A DNA stretch of 64,000 nt from Isoetes taiwanensis (lineage: Eukaryota; Streptophyta; Lycopodiopsida; Isoetales; Isoetaceae), in assembly GCA_021234155.1 (NCBI GenBank), contig JAJEKV010000001.1, forward strand, positions 14,184,356 to 14,248,355, written 5' to 3'. The position numbers and the translations under genes were made by a program. This document shows, piece after piece, positions 32,721 through 44,805 of this stretch (its first letter is position 1; every line of letters starts with the position of its first letter). Below the pieces are notes generated by a model that saw only the letters and a program-made list of their open reading frames with translations, did not search any database and was not told where the DNA came from.

Positions 32721-35271
32721 GTGGGCAAATGGTCTTGCATGCACTACCAAAGATAGACACTTGGCGTAGGGCTTGCATGCACTACCAAAGATATACTTTA
32801 CCTTGATACGTGATAGTCACACATGGATTGTATAATTTAATAAGGATTTTTAATGTGCTATACATTAAAGGTATTTGTTATCTGGATAATTACAACGATG
32901 ATTGGGATTTTGGACAAACCATGGTCGTTCATATCGACGGTAGTATCCAAAATCTAAGGTAAAATGAAAACTCTGATTTTAGGGTACAGGCAAGTGTGTG
33001 ATGGGCCGATTTCAACCCAAAAGACCTAGTCCAAATGCTAAAAGTGAGTGATAATGCCATAGGCAGTGCGGATCTGTGTAGAAGACACGATTCAGGCAAT
33101 ATATGCCGGTGTTGAAGCCTTGATATTCTGACAGAGGGTAGATTTTTGTTTCAAGAGGCTCTACTATGAGAAAGCATTTACAAGAAACACGGAAGAGAGG
33201 GATACCCATATTGGGGTAGCTACTTTAGAAGAGGAGCGGCTTACTGCCGTGTTCCAAGCCTGCTGCGAGTATGGATATGGAGGCAGGGCAAAAAGCCCAT
33301 AGCAATGCAATCTCGGGTCCGGGACATTCTATCTGGAATCAATGGCCAAGAATATACAAGGGGGAAACAAACAAGATGGTTTCTTCCTCCAGAAACACAA
33401 TACGATGAGGATTTGAGCATGAAATCGTGGACAATCAGGTTTGGGGTTGTCTTCTGGAATAAACAGTTTATTTAGGCTATTGAGGCATGCAGATTAGGGA
33501 TCTTTCCTGCTTATGCTAAATGGACATTTGACATGTGTAGTATGTGAAATGTAACTTAATCTTTCCTGCATCTAAATGCTTATGCTCTACTCATGCATTT
33601 CCTTATTATGATTCCATGATACACGAGGTTAAATGATTGTGTTCCGGGCTTACAAAAGCTTGCTAGAATAATATCCGTGTGTTCACCTCTATCTATTTAG
33701 TACAGTTCTAAGCAGGATAGTTTGCTGCCTACTTTGGTATTATGGCTTTAATGCTGCTACTCGCTTTTAAAATTGCATTTGCTTTGATACTTCCAGTGTA
33801 GACTAACTTGGGGCTTAAAGGGTTACAAAGGGTGACCAATGATGAGTCGAGAAACCTAATGTACCTTTTGCCCCTCACTCATTACCATTTTCATGCTAAT
33901 GTTGTGTTGGTTGGTCAGGTACGGTTTTCTCTTCCTTTGTCGCCTTTTTTATGCTTCAAGTACAAGTCTCGTTGGAAGGAATAATCGGATTCAGTATGGA
34001 ACAAATGGAGTTACTATAATCAAGGGAAGATCTATTAAACTGAGTGGTCTTTGTAATACAAACTGAATTAATTTTTTATGGTCCTTTGGTGGGCAATGCT
34101 TTTACGTTTTTCTTGCCAAGTTAAACAGTTTAATGCTTAACGTTTACACATTGATAAGTGATAATGATTCCAATGAAAGATTGAGGTTATGACCTGTTTC
34201 ACATGCATTAAGACAGGTTCAAACGAATCTTGCTGGTTTATGGACTAACTTGTACATAATATGTTCATATTTGAAAACTTGTATGCATGAGGCAAGATTG
34301 CTTCTGATGTTTTTATAATTAATGGCACATTGGATTTAAGTCTAATTTGACACATTGATATTAGTAGGTTATGAACTAAATACTTGATGTACCAGAATCC
34401 GGTGCCATCGTGGATTAAGGTCCTAGTATGGTCTGATAATACTACCGGAGGGATTGACTATGGTAGATGTCATGGCTAGCTGGCTGTTGCTAAGGCTAGT
34501 GTGGACTTTTTTTTTTAAAGTAAAAAAAATTGAGCTGTTGAAGTGAACCATTGTCTAAAAGAAAAGGAAGGAATTGTCCACGTGGCAAACAAAAAAAACA
34601 CAAAGAGCAACAGAGAGAAGCGATCAGATTATTGGTGGATGGGCCAAAAGGTTGATTCAAATTAGTGATGATTTCAATCATGCCACAGATTTAGTGCATA
34701 CAGATTGCTCCGGGCAGGGAAAAACTGACAGAGTCCTTGAGAGAACCGACCACAAAAACTTATTTCAACTAGTAAAAGCAAAACTGAATCCAGAAGAACA
34801 ATAGAAGAAGCAAAGAAGAAGAAATAAACCCCTTTCGGACGTATAACCAAACATTCAAAATCTGATGCTCTATGTAGCAACACGAAACGCAACAAAGAGG
34901 AATAGAGAACAAATAAACGGGCAACGACAATGGATCTCTCCCCCATTAGCTTGTGGTAGCTGCAAAATTTATCAATTTCATCATGAAATGCAAGGGCAAA
35001 ATACTGCCCTCCGGAATCATCGCTGCTCCAATAGCAGAATCACCACTGCTCTAGTAAGCAAACCAAATAGGAAAGCACATGCAGTAGTTGGATTGCAATC
35101 AAACATGGTAGACCAGAGAGGGGCTTAGTCAGATGCGAAGGACATCATTTTTTTGACAAAAAAAAACCTTAAAACGTCGTGCATGTTAGTTGAAAAACTA
35201 ATAGTCAACACTCATTACGACATGCCAAATTTAAATTCCAATAAGTAAAAAGCAAGATAAGATGTATGTAT
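32721..35271. other. Non-coding DNA, no gene seen
   Basis: No frame above 90 codons is convincing. I found no domain, RNA gene or element terminus. An A/G-rich stretch at 34560-34620 gives a charged peptide without family resemblance. Confidence 0.4.
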
Positions 35272-35462
35272 GGGGATGCCCACCGGTCGCACTTTCCGAT
35301 GTACCCAATGATCCACGAACAGTGGCAAAAGATAAGATATATGGGGGATGCCACACCAGAAAGTTTACACCGGAACTGGTGTGGCATCCCCCATATATCT
35401 TATATTTTGCCACTGTTCGTGGATCACTGGCTACACCAGAAGTGCGACTGGTGGGCATCCCC
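35272..35462. mobile_element. Foldback MITE, 191 bp
   Basis: Two arms of about 86 bp pair over nearly their whole length around a short loop near 35360-35377 (GAAAGTTTACACCGGAAC). The ends are GGGGATGCCCACC and GGTGGGCATCCCC. Internal pairs include GATCCACGAACAGTGGCAAAA with its complement and ATATGGGGGATGCCACACCA with TGGTGTGGCATCCCCCATAT. No clear target duplication flanks it. The transcript would form a long hairpin. Confidence 0.8.
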
Positions 35463-35669
35463 CCACAACATGGAAATGGAGAGCTTTTTTCCTTCGTGTT
35501 TTTTTTTTCTTCCAGTAGATGTCGGCCTGTGGCTCTCGATGGCTATGACACTCTGCAATCTGAGACACTCAGTGGCTATGGCCGTCGCCTTATTCCTCAT
35601 CATTTTTTGCATTTAAGGTGTAATATTTGTTGCAGAAGCTTAGAGTTTGCTGCTAACTATTTCTTGCAA

Positions 35670-35965
35670 GGCAGAGCTACATTTTATTTAGCAATGAAAC
35701 AAAGAACAAAGATACAATCAGATTTTGTTTATGAATATAGAAGGTTGCTACTCTGAGTATATGGGACTTCTTGACATGCTAGAAGGATACTCTATTGCTC
35801 TTGCACATAGTCCAGTCAGATTTGAAAGTGCTTTGGAATTGGGGATTCAGACGGTGATGAGGAGGATGAAAGCTTAAATGAAAGCCAGCAAATTCTCAAT
35901 CTCAACTATTTATGTCGCGTCATTGGGAGGTCACAATGCAGCAAGAAAATGTCATCAAGCACAAG
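35670..35965 (+). repeat. Duplicated segment D, copy 1 left part
   Basis: 35670-35880 (from GCAGAGCTACATTTTATTTA to GATGAAAGCTTAAATGAA) matches 42102-42304, and 35885-35965 (AATTCTCAATCTCAACTATT to CATCAAGCACAAG) matches 43519-43601. It is interrupted at 35966 by an LTR element. Confidence 0.85.
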
Positions 35966-36412
35966 TGTTGATATTTGGGGTTCTTGGCATCACCTTGCAG
36001 CAGCAGTCCATGACTGCCGGATGCCACAAGGCTGCCACAAATGCTCATGGATCAACAAAAGAAGGTGGGAAGAAACTCCAAGAACAAGAACAAAGCAAAG
36101 AATGAACAAAACAGAATCACATTGATGCTCCAAAAGGAGGTGCTCCAAAACGTGAGCAAAAACCTAAACAATGAGAGGAAATGCTCTCTCTAAATAGTAG
36201 AGCAAAACCCCAACCCTAACTGGCATCTCACCTACCACAGATCTAGGCTAAATCTGGGCCATAGATCGTGGGGTCCAATATGACAAATACATGTGGCCTA
36301 TGCCACCTACCACATATATGGGCTAAATCTGGGCCCTAGATCAAGTGGTCCAATGTGATAAATACATGTGGCCTATGCCACTCATACATATGTTTAGCCC
36401 AAAGGGCTAACA
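35966..36412 (-). repeat. LTR (3' in element sense), 447 bp
   Basis: In element sense it starts TGTTAGCCCTTTGGGCTAA, a small palindrome, and ends CCAAATATCAACA. It contains about 118 bp (36152-36269) that the other LTR lacks. Confidence 0.85.
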
Positions 36413-39400
36413 CTCCCCCCCACCAAACCAAACTATGTAGAACCTTTATAACATCAGGTTAAACATGTATAACAATGTCCAAAGTGAGGGGAGGTAACGA
36501 TAATGTCGCCGAAAATTCTTGACCCAAAAATGCCCATGTCGATGAAGTACAAAAATCATGAGAGATTGAGAAGGCTGTCACCACTTCTCTTGAGCTTGCC
36601 ACGAGCTCCTTTAAATCCATGAAAGTCAAATCTAAGGTTGAGAAGGCTGTCACCACTTCTCATAGAGCTTGCCACTAGCTCCGAATACATGCGCCAATCA
36701 AAGTGTCTTGCTGAACAAAAAATGTGGAAACAAAAGTTGTTGAAGGGGCGGAAGGCCCTAAGTCATCTTCACGCCATGTGTTGAACTTGAAAGAGTGTGA
36801 GCAGATAGTTGAACTTGAAGGAGTTGAAATTGAAGGGGCGGAAGGCCATAAGTCATCTTCACGCCAGTGGTTGAACTTGAAAGAGGCTCGGCCGCCATAT
36901 ATTATGGACGGCCAAGATGGATTGAAAAAGGTTGTCTTTTAAACGCCCTGCATTTGGGTCGATGAGGTAAGCTTGATTGTTGACCTAAGATTGCTGAAAA
37001 AAGGCCTACACACGCCAAAGGGCTGTGTGAGGTTTGTTGGTACAAGGGTGCATAGAAGATCTCCAAGAATGCGACAAAAGATGAGGCGTCCCCCAAAATG
37101 TGCCAAAAATATGCTCAAGATGCTTCTTGCGTCAAAAATAGATCGAAAGTTGTGCTTGAAATCACGCCTTGAGGGACCGTGACAGATTGTTGAACTCACG
37201 CCGTTGGGCCGTAAGTCATAGTTGCATGAAATTTTACCTCCAAAGGCATAATGGTAGGACTAGATATTCTGGTATGTGAAAAAACGGCTTCAATATTAGA
37301 AGAGGTGAAAAACACCAAAAATGTGGGCCATGTGGAATATTCAAGTGTAGAATTCTCTCTAGGAAAGAAAATCATAAAGGATGTCGTTAAAAAAGAGCAT
37401 GAACAATGTGTTGACATGAGAGAAATGTTCCACGCGAGGGGATGGGCCGTGGGGTTTGATGCAGTGAGGGCCGTGAGGTATCTGAAGTTGAGGCCACGCC
37501 GTGGGGGCCGTGGGGGCCGTGGTTCACGCAGAGGCCACGCCGTGAGGTCTTTGATGTTGAGGCCACGCCGTGGGGGCCGTGGGTTACGCTGTGAAGATAT
37601 TGCAGACTTGAAGCCACGCCCGTGATGGCCGTGGGCTTCTACGAAGGTTTTGCAGATGCACGCCTAGTAAGGTTTTGCAGACTTGAAGCCACGCCGTGAT
37701 GGCGTGGGCTTGTTGGTCGTGGAAGGTCGAAGGTTTGAGAAGCCACGACATGATGGGCCGTGGGGCTCTGATGCTCTGACAGAAGAGATTGATGCTCTGA
37801 CGGAAGAGGTTTTGAGAGCGGCCACGCCAGGATGGGCCGTGGGGTGAGGAGGCCACGCCGTGAAGGGCCGTGGGAGCTCCGATGACGAAACAGATTGTCT
37901 TGAGGTGCTGAGGGAGGAGAGGCCACGCCTTGAGAGGCCGTGAAGGCAAAGAAAATTTCCACGCAAAGAGGCTGTGGAGATCAAGTTTTGGTGATGCTGT
38001 GAGATCAGGCAGCCGTGATGAAGTGTTACTGTAATACCGTGGGACCTTGAGAATTCCTTTGCCCTGGGTGGGCCGCATGGCATGAAGCTGTATGACGTCG
38101 TGAGTGTTGCAACAGAAGCCGTGAGTGTTCCGACATTTTTCAAGGCCATGTATCTCTGCTGCTTAAGGGATCACATCTGGCGAAGGAGGGCAGTTTATTG
38201 CCACAGAAAACTTCGGTGAATGTAGTGTGCCACTGCTGCTGATGCCGCTCATGAAGACATATTTATTTTGAAGCAGAGCATCTGCAGAGGTTGATAGGAA
38301 ATGGTGGGTTGCCACAGAGATGATGTTGTGGGCTTGCAGAGATAATGATGCAGGGCCGAGCTTGACTGCTGTGTTGTGGCTTCAAAGATATGAAGCGTGA
38401 GGCAAATAGGGTAGATTGGAAGGGGAAACTTTCGGGGGGGGCCCGGGAAACTGCCTGGCGGCGCTGCCGAGAGCGGCGGCAGCCGGGAAGGCGGCGCCGC
38501 CAGGCCAGTTTCCCCCGGAAACACCCTACGACCGAAGTTTCCCGCCGTAACCCACGAGACCCTAAAATTTCCTTATTCTTGAACTGTGATGAGAAGTCTA
38601 TCGAATCCAAGGAAGTTTTCAGTCAGAAAGCTCAAAAGAAGCCATTTTAATCTGCTATTTCTCGTCTTCATCCATGTAATCTCTTGATTTTTTTTGTGGA
38701 AGATCTATTATGGCTGGAGTAGGGAAACGAAACACACCTTTTCGCTGAAGAAAATGGAGGAATGCTTTCGCTAGGGCTTGTAGAGCTTTTGGCTATGGCA
38801 TACAGAGCAGAGCTTGGCTATGGCTTTGGCTGCCGGTTATGGCTTTCGAGCTTCGCATACAGAGCAGAGCTTCTGGCTGCCGGTTATGGCTTTCGGAGAG
38901 CAGAGCATCCCCTACACAGCTTATAGATCTGAAACAGGGATTCATTTTGTAATAGATTCGTGCCTGGAACAGAGATGTCTTCACGCAGAGCAAAGAGACC
39001 CCAAATTTTGCTCCTCAAGAAAAACTCTAGCGGCGCCACCAGATCGCCGCCAGAAACTTAGACCCTGAAGTTACTGGAAAAAAAAAGTTACTGAAACTGT
39101 CGGAAATTTTAGGGTCTCGTGGGTTACGGATGCGGAAATTGCTCTGTGCCAAAAAGGAGGTCAAGAGGATGGCATTTCATGAGAATAATCTGGCAGAGTT
39201 TGCATTGCGGTTGCTGGGCCAATGCCGCTTAAGATGGCGCTAAAAATTTCGGATGCAGGAAAAACACAGATGCTCTGTTTGCTGCTACCCTTGCACAAGT
39301 TAAGATTAGCTTGAAAATGGCACTTCTGGCTGTAGAACTGGTTCAATGGTGAGACAAAGGTTATCTCCAGGATAGTTCACAGATTACCTGCATGAATGAA

Positions 39401-40445
39401 GAAATAAATCTTTGTTGCTTCTGTGAAATAATTCTGCCTTTTGCTAGAGTAAAAAAAAGTATTTGGATGCGCTTCCACAACTGCAGGTGCCAAACCATTT
39501 CCAGTGGTTGTGCTAGAAGCCATCAAATGTGGATGGGATTCAAGGAAATCACTCAAATAGATTCATGTGCAGGCGGATATGGAGTCTGTAACTCTGTTTC
39601 AGCAGGCCAAGCTATGTTGTGGAAAAGGTATGGTTTTGTGGTGTTCCTGGTGGATTTGCTTTGTTGATGGATGCCATGCTAGACTTACAAGGTTGAATCA
39701 ATAAAGAGCCCTTTGCATTAGTGTAGAAGAATAAAAACCTGGCCGATACCGCAAGATATAAGATGGGACCGGGGTTGAGCTGCGAAAAAAATCAGTGCGT
39801 TTTGCTGGAGGATGTTGTTTGTGCACCACAATAGAAGCAGCCGAGTTGCACAGATTAAATTATTTTGCACGGAGATGGCAAGAAGATCCCCTAAAACTCT
39901 GAAGTGTCAGCATAAATAGCAGAGCACCAGGGCGATGTCTCTGTTTCGCTGCTTTTGGAATATTTTGCTCTGCAACATTTGAACTTTAACTCCATAAAAA
40001 TGGAATGCAGACCCATCGAATGGTGTCCATTTGTGAAATCAAGGAGCCTTCAGCTGAAGATCTGAAGGGCATCTCCAGCAAGAATAAACTCAAAATATAT
40101 GGATGAAGAGAATGAACAAAAGAAGCTGTTTGTGTATGGACCAGAAGACTACTCCTTCCGTCAGAGAAGAAAAGCCAAAAAATTAGACGAAAAAGACTTG
40201 TGGAAGAGCCGTTGGGCCTCTTCCTCATATCTTGCTTGCTTGCCGCAGAAGGCTGTACCCAAAAATCAATGTCGTTGCTTTGCCCCTTCCTTGTCAAGAA
40301 CCAGGTTTGCCCCAAATATGGGTGAATACGAAAGAGGTGAATCCAGAGAATCGACGTAGAATCAATATTAAAAACTTGTGGAGATGCTTTAAATAAAAAC
40401 AAGAGATTGATCATGAGCGAAAGAGACCCTGGCATGAGGTGCCAG
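36413..40445 (-). other. Interior of the LARD-like element, no gag or pol
   Basis: It contains several small duplications: AAGGCTGTCACCACTTCTC near 36570 and 36643, and a roughly 110-bp unit (GAAGGGGCGGAAGGCC...) near 36744 and 36832. There is a 0.5-kb block of GGCCACGCC / GGCCGTGGG repeats (37490-37950), a GC-rich block (38427-38560) and a 28-bp perfect inverted repeat (38545-38572 with 39102-39129). Long-looking frames in the G-rich block run on both strands and have repeat-biased composition, so I do not call them genes. Confidence 0.6.
37490..37950. repeat. Irregular GGCCACGCC-GTGGGGGCCGTGG repeats
   Basis: About a dozen irregular copies of GCCACGCCGTG followed by GGGCCGTGG, at 25-70 bp spacing. 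CCACG...CGTGG makes each copy a dyad. Confidence 0.75.
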
Positions 40446-40826
40446 TGTTGATATTTGGGGTTCTTGGCATCACCTTACAGCAGCAGTCCATGACTGCCGG
40501 ATGCCACAAGGCTGCTTGGCATCACCTTGCAGCAGCAGTCCATGACTGCCGGATGCCACAAGGCTGCCACGAATGCTCATGGATCAACAAAAGAAGGTGG
40601 GAAGAAACTCCAAGAACAAGAACAAAGCAAAGAATGAACAAAACAGAATCACATTGATGCTCCAAAAGGAGGTGCTCCAAAACGTGATCCAATATGACAA
40701 ATACATGTGGCCTATGCCACCTACCACATATGTGGGCTAAATCTGGGCCCTAGATCAAGTGGTCCAATGTGATAAATACATGTGGCCTATGCCACTCATA
40801 CATATGGTTAGCCCAAAGGGCTAACA
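40446..40826 (-). repeat. LTR (5' in element sense), 381 bp
   Basis: It matches the other LTR but has a tandem duplication of about 53 bp (GGCATCACCTT...GGCTGC, written twice at 40466-40570) and lacks 118 bp. The many indels show that the insertion is not recent. Confidence 0.85.
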
Positions 40827-40831
40827 ACAAG

Positions 40832-42101
40832 TTGTAATAGTATCTGAAGGAGAGGCTTTGACTGCTCATACGGAATCAACCCATGAGGATGGATAATGGA
40901 CTGTGGAGCTACGCCTCATGTCACCTCACAATCATGTGCTAATTATCACAGGTTTCTGAGGTAAAAACTCCTAGAGTTGTAAATGGAATTACCTGATCTT
41001 GGGCGGATCACTGAATCTTTTAGATCAACCTAGGGATATTCCTTATGTTCAATGTTAAGAGACAAGGCTTGTTTATTACACCATCAAACTCCAAACTATA
41101 TTGATGGATCATATTGCATAACCAAATAGAGAACAATATTAAAAGGCAAGGCTTATTTATCACTAGTAAAGGTGCACGACGTTACCAGGCTTTTAGCTAC
41201 AATATATCATGTAAATGGTGTACAAATACCAAAGGATAAATACTCATTTATTTATTTGTTAGTCCTGTCATTAGGACCTAAAGTTGTTTAGATGGGATGA
41301 TGTTGCAGTCATGTACCCACATTAGTAGTCTATGCTACAGACTGCTTTTCTGATGTTTTTATATCATGATACCTAGAGCCAAATACCACCTATGGTGTCT
41401 TTATATTTATATGATGAACATTCAAGATGGTTAATAAAGATTCGGTTCCGAATCACTTTAATTTTTTATGCGTGTCTGCCTAAGAATTATATGTGCATTC
41501 TTGCAGTAGCTTAAATTTGCTATGTTAACAGAAAATGATTTTCTAAAGAGAATGCTAGGGGGCCCATCACCGTCCCAAGGCCAAACTTGAATGCATGCAT
41601 TGTAGAATTGTGCCATTCCATGTCAAAATGTCTAACCGAAAAAATTAGCATTAGCCGCAAAAGTCACCTCTAGTCTGGCAAACTAAAGTGTTTGCTCTAA
41701 AACTTGAGAACCTTTGCTTGTAGAGATGAAGCACAAAAGATCTTCCAAATTATGATTCTTGGTATGAATATGATGTCATTCCCATCTTATTACTCCCTAT
41801 TGGACACTTGCCATATTCACATGTAATTCATGTATGATCATTGGCATTGAAAATGGAGGCCACGTATTTGATTAGCATGCTACCATTAGACCAAAGGCAA
41901 CCCCCGTTTGTGTAGTGGGGTAATATTTGTTTTGGACCAATGGGGTGCAAGTGGAAGGGAAAAATTAACTTTCGACGAATCAAAGCCAATTTAGCTGATG
42001 GGCAAGGAGGAACGAGCTATGCCAATGTTATCTGAAACAAGCAATGCTCGTGGCTAGGATTTGGAACTCATATGACAAATGTATTGCGAAGAGCAAAGGT
42101 A
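40832..42101 (+). repeat. Duplicated segment D, copy 1 right part
   Basis: 40832 to about 41860 matches 43602-44625 at roughly 90 percent by eye (GTATCTGA(A/C)GGAGAGGCTTTG, CATCAAACTCCAA, GAATGCATGCATTGTAGAAT). 41870-42101 is not seen in the other copy. No coding sequence recognised. Confidence 0.8.
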
Positions 42102-43518
42102 GAGCTACATTTTATTTAGCAATGAAACAAAGAACAAAAATACAATTTTGTTTATGAATATAGAAGGTTGCTACTCTGAGTATATGGCACTTCTTGACAC
42201 GCTAGAAGGATATCCTATTGCTCTTGCACATAGTCCGGTCAGATTTGAAAGTGCTTTAGAATTGGGGATTCAGACGGTGATGAGGAGGATGAAAGCTTAA
42301 ATGAAGGCTATCAATATGTAGCACAATAACAGGGGGTTCCAGGGGGAAGAAAATAATCACATTAGCTCTCTAGATATATTGGATAAAGTAGTCTTATTAG
42401 GACATTGAGTTATTTTGGTAGAGGTTCGAGCCTCCATATTTCATATTCTGAAATCTTAGGCAAAACCGTATAGAGGTTTGATATTCTCTCAAAACCTTAG
42501 GCGAACTCGTATTTCATATTTCAAAATCATAGGCGCCTCGACCATAAACGAAATGAGAGGTGCCCCGAGGCCCCAACATACGATCTGGGCCATAGGATCG
42601 ACGGATCTGACGACTGTGGTAGTCCACGGTGCACCTCATTTAGAATATGTAGCACAATAACAGGGTTCCAGGGGGATTTGATATGGATGCAAAAATCACA
42701 ATTCCTGAAACCATAAACTATATATCCCTAAAACAATTGAATGGGTTGTTATAAAAAAAACATAGATTCAAGATAGAAAATAATCATATTAGCTCACTGG
42801 ATGTCTTATTAGGACATTGAGTTAGTTTGGTAGAGGTTCCAGCCCCCGTATTTCATATTCTAAAATCTTAGGCAAAGCCGTATAGAGGTTCGATATTCTC
42901 TCAAAACCTTAAGCGAACTCGTATTTCATATTTCAAAATCATAGGCACCTCCAATCATAAATGACCATAAGCGAAACGAGAGGTGCCCAGAGGGCCTAAC
43001 ATACGATTTGGGTTGTAGGATCGACATATCTGACGACTGTGGTAGTCTAGGGTGCACCTCATTTAGAATATGTAGCACAATAATAGGGTTCCAGTGGGAT
43101 TTGATATGGATACAAAAATGACAATTTCTGAAACCATAGACATATATCCTTAAAACAATCGAATGGGTTGTTATAAAAAAAACATAGATTCAAGATAGAA
43201 AGTAATCACATTAGCACACTTTGTATATTGGTTAAAGTAGTCTTATTAGGACATTGAGTTATTTTGGTAGAGGTTTGAGCCCCTGTATTTCATATTCTAA
43301 AATCTTAGGCAAAGCCGTATAGAGGTTCGATATTCTCTCAAAACCTTAGGCGAACTCGTATTTCATATTTTAAAATCATAGGCGCCTCTAATCATAAATG
43401 AGCATAAGCGAAACGAAAGGTGCCTAGAGGCCCCAACATACGATCTGGGCCATAGGATCGACGGACCTGATGACTGTGGTAGTCCCGGTGCACCTCGTTT
43501 AGAATATGTAGCACAATA
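42102..43518 (+). repeat. Three tandem copies of a 412-440 bp unit in segment D
   Basis: After a copy of the 35670-35880 sequence (42102-42304), a unit containing GACATTGAGTTA and CCGTATAGAGGTT(C/T)GATATT occurs with starts near 42401, 42813 and 43251. Each unit ends with GTGCACCTC(A/G)TTTAGAATAT and AGCACAATAA. Copies differ by small indels. Confidence 0.85.
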
Positions 43519-44625
43519 AACTATAAATTCTCAATTTAAACTATTTCTGTCGCGTCATTGGGAGGTCACAATGCAGCAAGAAAAATGTCATCAAGCACAA
43601 GTTGTAATAGTATCTGACGGAGAGGCTTTGACTGCTCATACGGAATCAACCCTTCGAGGATGGATAATGGACTATGGAGCTACACCTCATGTTACCTCAC
43701 AATCTTGAGCTGGTTCTCACAAATTTCTGAGGTAAAAACTCCTAGGGTTGTAAATAAAATTACCTGATCTCCAAGTCACGTGCAAACCACCGAATCTGAA
43801 TCTTTTAGATCAACCTAGGGATATTCCTTATGTTCAATGTTAAGAGACAAGGCTTGTTTATTACACCATCAAACTCCAAGTTATGGATTATATTGCATAA
43901 CCAAATAGAGAACAATGTTAAAAGACAAGGCTTGTTTATCACTAGTAAAGGTGCCCGGCGTTGCCAGGCTTCTAGCTACAATATATCATGTATATGATGT
44001 ATAAGTACCAAAGGAGAAGTATTCATTTTAGTCCTATCATTAGGACCTGAAGTTATTTAGGTGGGATGATGTTGCAATCATGTACCCACATTAGTAGTCT
44101 ATGCTAGAGATTGCTTTTCTGATGTTTTTATATTTTGATACTTAGAGCCAAATACCACCTATGGTGTCTTTATATTTATATGACGAACATTCGGGATGGT
44201 TAATAAAGATTCGGTTCCAAATCCTTTAATTTTCCATGTGTTTGTTTGCTTAAGGATTATATATGCATTCTTGCAGTAGTTTAAATTTGCTATGTTAACA
44301 GAAAATGATTTTCTGAACAGAATGCTAGGGGGCCAATCACAGTCCCCAGGCCAAACTTGAATGCATGCATTGTAGAATTGTGCCATTCCATGTCAAAATG
44401 TCTAACAGAAAAAATTAGCATTAGCTGCAAAAGTTACCTCTAGTGTGTGCTCTAAAATTTGAGAACCTTTGCTTGCAGAGATGAAGCACAAAAGATCTTC
44501 CAAATTATGATTCTTGGTGTGAATATGACGTCATTCCCATCTTATTACTCCCTATTGGATACTTGCCATATTCACATGTAATTCATGCATGATCATTGGC
44601 ATCGAAAATAGAGGCCACATATTTG
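43519..44625 (+). repeat. Duplicated segment D, copy 2 (empty LTR site at 43597)
   Basis: It carries the D sequence without the LTR element: CATCAAGCACAAG runs directly into TTGTAATAGTATCTGA. It diverges from copy 1 after GCCACATATTTGA near 44625, where another retroelement leader begins. Confidence 0.85.
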
Positions 44626-44793
44626 AATCACGTGGATGGAGAACAAAGAGGAAATTGAGAAGATGTTACTAACATGGTCTATGGGGTATGGGATAAAGCC
44701 TAGAAAGGTTGGGGCCCATTGGATAACGATTTCCTTGAAGGGTCTGCCTTTTTGGTGTATTGGATATCACTGGGGGAGCTAGTGCATAACAAA

Positions 44794-44805
44794 TGGTATC
44801 AGAGC
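44794..44805 (+). promoter_or_regulatory. Primer-binding site of an LTR retroelement
   Basis: TGGTATCAGAGC is the classic plant site complementary to initiator Met-tRNA. It follows GTGCATAACA plus two A's, so a plus-strand LTR ends at about 44791. A short LTR could start at TGTTACTAACA (44664), which would make it TRIM-sized (128 bp). I did not find a second LTR. Confidence 0.7.

Larger units (their letters stand above)
35966..40826 (-). mobile_element. Non-autonomous LTR retrotransposon (LARD-like), 4.86 kb
   Basis: Terminal direct repeats (35966-36412 and 40446-40826) begin TGTTGATATTTGG and end GGGCTAACA. The 5-bp target duplication ACAAG flanks the element exactly (35961-35965 and 40827-40831). 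The paralogous sequence at 43585-43610 has the uninterrupted site with a single ACAAG. A polypurine tract on the minus strand (CTCCCCCCCACC at 36413-36424, read as GGTGGGGGGGAG) abuts the left LTR, so the element runs on the minus strand. The first minus-strand bases inside the right LTR (CTGGCACCTCATGCCAGGG) could be a degenerate primer-binding site. No gag or pol is seen; the interior is repetitive and GC-rich in places. Movement would need enzymes from another element. Confidence 0.85.

Noticed and set aside
37387-38149. Overlapping minus- and plus-strand ORFs of 60-164 codons in the LARD-like interior
   Set aside because: They overlap in several frames within G/C-rich repeats and have no domain resemblance.
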